Source: Chitinophagaceae bacterium (lineage in GTDB: Bacteria > Bacteroidota > Bacteroidia > Chitinophagales > Chitinophagaceae). Taken from it: a DNA stretch of 64,000 bases. The stretch is taken from contig CANFKC010000004.1 in NCBI GenBank assembly GCA_947447265.1, positions 1 to 64,000 on the forward strand, read 5' to 3'. Made by a program: the position numbers and the translations under genes. Of this stretch, positions 60,133 to 64,000 are shown piece by piece. The notes beneath the pieces were generated by a model. It made no database searches and had not been told where the DNA came from. It saw nothing but the letters and a program-made list of their open reading frames with translations. Positions within the stretch are counted from its first letter, which is position 1; each line of letters opens with the position of its first letter.

Positions 60133-60486
60133 TTAAGCTATCTTTGTGAATAATGTGTAACCGTATAGCAAAACTGCAATAAGCGCGGGGAGCAATACCA
60201 ACATATAATTGGTGTTTTTCTGCAGATTTTTACTCGCAACTTTGGATGCCGGATACATGACGTACAGCAGCAAAAACATCCCAACCTCTGTAGCTAAAGA
60301 ATAAGGAAAAGTAAATGCGATACCAATCTGTTTTACCGGCATCATTTCGCGGGTTAAGAGTAAAATGCCGGAAAGTGACAACACACAGAGTGTAGCAACA
60401 ATGAAAATGGCAATTCGGTGAGCGGCTGTTCGCCCACCGGTAATTCCAAAAATTATTGCATAATAGCTCTTAATAATCTCTTTCAT
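60133..60486 (-). CDS. Hypothetical membrane protein, 117 aa
   Basis: This 117-residue protein has three predicted membrane helices: IAIFIVATLCVLSLSGILLL, ATEVGMFLLLYVMYPA and YMLVLLPALIAVLLYGYTLF. Short basic loops join them. No family is recognised. It lies upstream of rlmN on the same strand but is separated by that gene's own promoter. Confidence 0.65.
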   Translation of the reverse strand: MKEIIKSYYAIIFGITGGRTAAHRIAIFIVATLCVLSLSGILLLTREMMPVKQIGIAFTFPYSLATEVGMFLLLYVMYPASKVASKNLQKNTNYMLVLLPALIAVLLYGYTLFTKIA

Positions 60487-60656
60487 ACTCTCTTATAATT
60501 GGCGAAATTCAAAATAAATAATAAAATAAAGAGGATATTAAGGTGTTGCAAAAATAATAAAAAGCCCGTGTTTATTGCATCCGGCATGAAAATACTTCAA
60601 TAACCTCCAGCAGATATACCCGTTTACTTTCGTGGTTTTACATTATTTTTACACCC

Positions 60657-61610
60657 ATGGCTGATTCCATTACAGATATTTATGTGCTGCAGAAGCGACT
60701 GGAAATCTTGAAAACTGTGATTGCTCTGCAGGACATGGAGGATATTGCCATACAAACCAAAAAATTTGAGGAAGTTACCGCCGAACTGGAAAACCTTGAA
60801 TTGGTAATGGAAACCGCCTGGATAATAGACCTGCTGAATAAAGCAGCATACGGCGATGCCATGCAGCAGATACAACAACTGCTCACGCGTTTTAAAGGTC
60901 TGGCTGCTGAAACAGCACCAGAAATTGAAGGACTGAGAACGGAGGTAGCAGCCTTGACCAGCCAGATTAGCGACGTTGAGACCGAACTAAACTCCGTGGA
61001 ACAAACGATTTGCCAGTTTGAGATACAGCAAACCCGCGAAATAGGTGAAATAGCGCTTAAAGTGCTCACTTTTAAACGCAGGAAGGCAACCACGAAGGCA
61101 GAACAACTAAGTGGGGATAAAGATGCACAACGAGAGATGGAGGATGCAGAAAGAGAAGAAACATCCTACAGAGGTGCTTACGAACAAAAACTCGCCCGAC
61201 TGATGCACCCGCTTACTGACGAAGAACTAAAGGACCTGAACACCATGTTCAAAAAGATAGCCAAACTCACCCATCCCGACCTTATTGACAAACGATACGA
61301 AATTGAGGCAGTCGCACTATTCCGTCAGGCCAAAGAAGCTAAGGACAGCAATGACATTGCCAAAATGAAGGAGATATACGAATACCTCACCAGCGGAACT
61401 GCATTTGTACACGAACACAAAACGGTATCGGAGATTGACGGACTCAGAAATGAGGTTAAAGCCCTGAGGCGGATATTGGAGGTAAATGCTCAAAAACTTT
61501 CTACGCTTAAACTCAGCGACAACTACCAGAATATTCAAAGCATTGATAACTGGCAGGCCTATTTTGATGGGGTTAAAGAAAAGATGATGGCCGACCTTCA
61601 CCAATTGTAA
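60657..61610 (+). CDS. Coiled-coil protein with divergent J-like HPD segment
   Basis: This 317-residue soluble protein has long coiled coils at about 30-190. LTDEELKDLNTMFKKIAKLTHPD follows with His206-Pro207-Asp208, then EAVALFRQAKEAKDSNDIAKMKEIYEYL. The order helix, HPD, helix with an FRQAKEA..... pattern is that of a J domain, so it may contact DnaK. A second coiled coil follows. A similarity search is needed to confirm. The gene at 61619 follows after 8 bp and is probably cotranscribed. Confidence 0.7.
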   Translation: MADSITDIYVLQKRLEILKTVIALQDMEDIAIQTKKFEEVTAELENLELVMETAWIIDLLNKAAYGDAMQQIQQLLTRFKGLAAETAPEIEGLRTEVAALTSQISDVETELNSVEQTICQFEIQQTREIGEIALKVLTFKRRKATTKAEQLSGDKDAQREMEDAEREETSYRGAYEQKLARLMHPLTDEELKDLNTMFKKIAKLTHPDLIDKRYEIEAVALFRQAKEAKDSNDIAKMKEIYEYLTSGTAFVHEHKTVSEIDGLRNEVKALRRILEVNAQKLSTLKLSDNYQNIQSIDNWQAYFDGVKEKMMADLHQL

Positions 61611-61618
61611 ACAGCGTA

Positions 61619-61885
61619 ATGCGCTCATTGCAACAAACCTTTACAAAATTGGTAATCGTAACACAGGTATTTGATTGGCCATCGCCGGAACAAAAAATTG
61701 CGACACTGAAATTCCCCCCAGGGACTATTCCGCGCATTGGAATGCAGTTAAAAACAAGCCACCATAAAATTATCACCATTTCCGGAATTGTATTCGACGT
61801 AGTTCGTGGCGATAATGCATGGGATTGCATGGTGGATGTCGGTAATGATATTTTATTGCCCGGAACAGTTTTTTCGATTGCCTAA
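61619..61885 (+). CDS. Small hypothetical protein, 88 aa
   Basis: This 88-residue protein is predicted as mainly beta strands, ending DVGNDILLPGTVFSIA, which might form a small barrel. It lies 8 bp after the HPD coiled-coil gene on the same strand, so the pair is probably a two-gene unit. No domain is recognised. Confidence 0.6.
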   Translation: MRSLQQTFTKLVIVTQVFDWPSPEQKIATLKFPPGTIPRIGMQLKTSHHKIITISGIVFDVVRGDNAWDCMVDVGNDILLPGTVFSIA

Positions 61886-62072
61886 TATAAACTGCGACTG
61901 TTTGTAATTTACTGTACTAACCCCGGAGGAGAATGTCGCTCACTATTGATCCTTCGCTTCGCTCGGAATGAGCGGGTAGCGCATATAGCTGGAATATGAC
62001 TCTAACTTAACTCAATAACAGTTTACACAAACTACCTTTGCGAACTCTTTGCGAACTCTGCGTGAAACCCTT

Positions 62073-63359
62073 TTATTTATCAAGCAATTCTCTTATCGCC
62101 TCATAAACCTTTTCCAATTCTTCCTCCGTAATACAATATGGGGGCAGCACGTATAACACATTACCAAGGGGACGCAGAATAATATTCCGTTTAATAAAAA
62201 ACTGCGCCAATGGCTCCGCGGAACTATTCAGATAACCTGTACTTTCATCGGTCTTAATATCGAAAGCAAGAACAGTACCGGTATGCCTTACATGCTCAAT
62301 GGAGCTGTATTGTTTCAACTCTTTTGCAAACTCTATGTGGCTACTACAAATGCGATCGATCTGCGCTTTTGTTGTTTCACTTTCTGTAAGATCGAGGCTC
62401 GCAAGGGCGGCAGCGCATGTAACAGGATTCCCGGTATAGGAATGTCCGTGAAAAAAGGTCTTCATTTTATCATTGCTGATAAACGCATCGAAAATAAACT
62501 GCTTGCAGGCGGTAGCGCCCAACGGGAAGAACCCGCCGGTTATCCCTTTCGACATGCATATGATATCAGGCGTTCGTTCAAGGTAATCGATGGCAAAGAA
62601 TTTGCCTGTCCTTCCAAATCCCGTCATTACTTCATCTGCTATGGTAATGCAATGATATCGTTTACACAGGTCGATCAACTGCTGCAAATGACCGGCACTG
62701 TACATTAACATTCCTCCGGCACCCAATACTAATGGCTCAAAAATAAAGCTGGCTACATCTTCATTTTTCAAAACGCCTTCCAAATGCGATAATACCTGCT
62801 CTATATTCTCTGCAGTCGGAAGATCAATAGCAATAACATCGAATAATAACGGGCAGAACGGCGCGTTAAATGCGTTGCGTGCAGCTACAGACATACCACC
62901 AAACGTATCGCCGTGATAGGCATCTTTAAAGGCGATAACTTTTGTTTTCGGCGTACCCTGGTTGTGCCAGTATTGGAAGGATATTTTAAGCGCCACTTCT
63001 ACTGCTGTAGAACCATTATCAGAAAAAAAGACCTTAGCAAATTGTGGTAAATGCCCAAGCAAACGAGCCGCCAACGCAATACCCGGTTTATGGGTAAAGC
63101 CCGCAAAAATGGAATGTTCCAGCTGCTGTAATTGCCGGGTTACCGCTGCAGCTATATACGGGTTACAATGCCCGTGCAGGTTCACCCACCATGATGCGAT
63201 GCCATCAATGTACCGGTTACCATCGGCATCAATAAAACATGCACCTTCACCACTTTCTATAATTATGTTTTCGGGCGCATAGCTTACCTGCGTAAAAGGG
63301 TGCCAAACGTGCGCTTTGTCCTGTTGCTGCCAGTCGGCGGCATCCCAGTTATTTATCAT
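62073..63359 (-). CDS. bioA: Adenosylmethionine-8-amino-7-oxononanoate aminotransferase
   Basis: BioA makes 7,8-diaminopelargonate in biotin synthesis, using S-adenosylmethionine as amino donor and PLP as cofactor. The 428-residue sequence has VWHPFTQVSYAPENI, GIASWWVNLHGHCNP and AYHGDTFGGMSVAARNAFN. ITIADEVMTGFGRTGKFFA and CMSKGITGGFFPLGAT, with the PLP Lys, follow. It overlaps the 3' end of bioD by 11 bp, so the two are translated from one transcript. Confidence 0.96.
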   Translation of the reverse strand: MINNWDAADWQQQDKAHVWHPFTQVSYAPENIIIESGEGACFIDADGNRYIDGIASWWVNLHGHCNPYIAAAVTRQLQQLEHSIFAGFTHKPGIALAARLLGHLPQFAKVFFSDNGSTAVEVALKISFQYWHNQGTPKTKVIAFKDAYHGDTFGGMSVAARNAFNAPFCPLLFDVIAIDLPTAENIEQVLSHLEGVLKNEDVASFIFEPLVLGAGGMLMYSAGHLQQLIDLCKRYHCITIADEVMTGFGRTGKFFAIDYLERTPDIICMSKGITGGFFPLGATACKQFIFDAFISNDKMKTFFHGHSYTGNPVTCAAALASLDLTESETTKAQIDRICSSHIEFAKELKQYSSIEHVRHTGTVLAFDIKTDESTGYLNSSAEPLAQFFIKRNIILRPLGNVLYVLPPYCITEEELEKVYEAIRELLDK

Positions 63360-63972
63360 TTAAGGTGTTTGAAAATTGTGCTGCATAACGCAGAATAGTC
63401 GTCTTATCAAAGGTAGTTTCTTCATTTACCCGGCCTAATAATTTATAGCCGGTTCGCTCCAGTATTATTGATTCTGTCCCTTCTCGTGTGGCACCGTTAA
63501 AAATAATCCCTTTTACTTTTATGCCATATTGCTTCAATGCAAGCGACGATAAAAGTGTATGGTTTATACTACCCAGGTAATTGCGGCTCACCAACACAAC
63601 TTCCACACCAAGGTTTTTAATCATATCAATGATCAGGAAGTCGTTATTCACAGGCACTAACAAGCCGCCAGAACCTTCAATGATAAGATGGTTTTGAGTA
63701 GCCGGAATTTTAATTGAGTTTACATCAATTGCTATGCCTTCTTTTTCAGCCGCAATGTGTGGAGATGCGGCAATGGCAAGCCTGTATGCTTCCGGGTGCA
63801 ATACCGTTTGCTCATTACTGATAAGGGATGCCACTTTCAGCGTATCAGAATTATCAAGGTCGCCTGCCTGTATAGGTTTCCAGTAGTCGGCTTTCAGCGC
63901 CTCAACAAGTATTGCAGAAACAATGGTCTTGCCTGCATTAGTATCAATTCCGGCTACAAATAGTTGTTGCAT
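63349..63972 (-). CDS. bioD: Dethiobiotin synthetase
   Basis: BioD closes the ureido ring of dethiobiotin using CO2 and ATP. The 207-residue protein has the P-loop GIDTNAGKTIVSA near the N-terminus, WKPIQAGDLDNSDT, and NHLIIEGSGGLLVPVN. The usual family start is G(T/I)DTxxGKT, so the loop is normal. It precedes bioA with an 11-bp overlap. A bioF-like gene may lie beyond the right edge. Confidence 0.94.
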   Translation of the reverse strand: MQQLFVAGIDTNAGKTIVSAILVEALKADYWKPIQAGDLDNSDTLKVASLISNEQTVLHPEAYRLAIAASPHIAAEKEGIAIDVNSIKIPATQNHLIIEGSGGLLVPVNNDFLIIDMIKNLGVEVVLVSRNYLGSINHTLLSSLALKQYGIKVKGIIFNGATREGTESIILERTGYKLLGRVNEETTFDKTTILRYAAQFSNTLNDK

Positions 63973-64000
63973 ATTTTCAATTGAAAAACCCGGGGTATTT

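Overview
The window looks like chromosomal DNA of a Bacteroidota species, most likely a Chitinophagaceae-type bacterium. The signs are type IX secretion (T9SS) C-terminal sorting domains on five large surface proteins, a cysteine-free ribosomal protein L32, TAnnTTTG-type promoters, a UbiA-like prenyltransferase of the menaquinone type, and many Bacteroidota-specific DUF families. I found no tRNA, rRNA, CRISPR array, prophage or intact insertion sequence. Family calls are recognition from the protein sequences; no database search was run.

Layout. 0-7 kb: a tandem hairpin array, a lipocalin with an acidic small protein, a quinoprotein amine oxidase operon (LodA/GoxA-like oxidase plus LodB-like flavoprotein), and an RtcB RNA ligase with an uncharacterised partner. 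7-8 kb: a second array of strictly 68-bp units bracketed by copies of another hairpin. 8-11 kb: DUF177-rpmF-plsX, then a DUF58 protein. 11.4-18.5 kb: three large secreted Ig-like/NHL proteins in a row. 18.5-29 kb: secreted proteins of unknown function, a DUF6427 membrane protein, purQ, three free-standing DsbD N-terminal-domain paralogues followed by full-length DsbD, and a COG2509-type flavoprotein. 29-34 kb: an orphan HigA-like antitoxin, then AraC regulator / aldehyde dehydrogenase / DUF779, the last bracketed by two 136-bp structured repeats. 34-39.5 kb: truA, rpsT, a 3-hydroxyacyl-CoA dehydrogenase, repeat-rich DNA and the C-terminal half of a SNF2-Mrr protein. 39.5-49 kb: rlmI, two more giant NHL/Ig/T9SS proteins, and between them a duplicated 3' end of rlmI joined to the 3' end of an amidase-like gene. 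49-64 kb: mostly housekeeping genes (MqnP/UbiA-like, DUF1573, NlpE-like, trhO, two TIGR01777 oxidoreductases, an ECF sigma module, pyk, rlmN, a coiled-coil HPD protein, bioA-bioD).

The accessory character lies in three things. First, a family of six-bladed NHL propeller plus Ig-repeat surface proteins at two loci. Second, several classes of structured intergenic repeats: exact-period hairpin arrays, a 136-bp element whose stem arms differ compensatorily between copies, and heptamer satellites. Third, a recombination scar at rlmI. Several genes (pyk, rlmN, hbd and the gene at 20046) carry a promoter -7 box only 4-5 nt before the ATG, which suggests leaderless transcripts.
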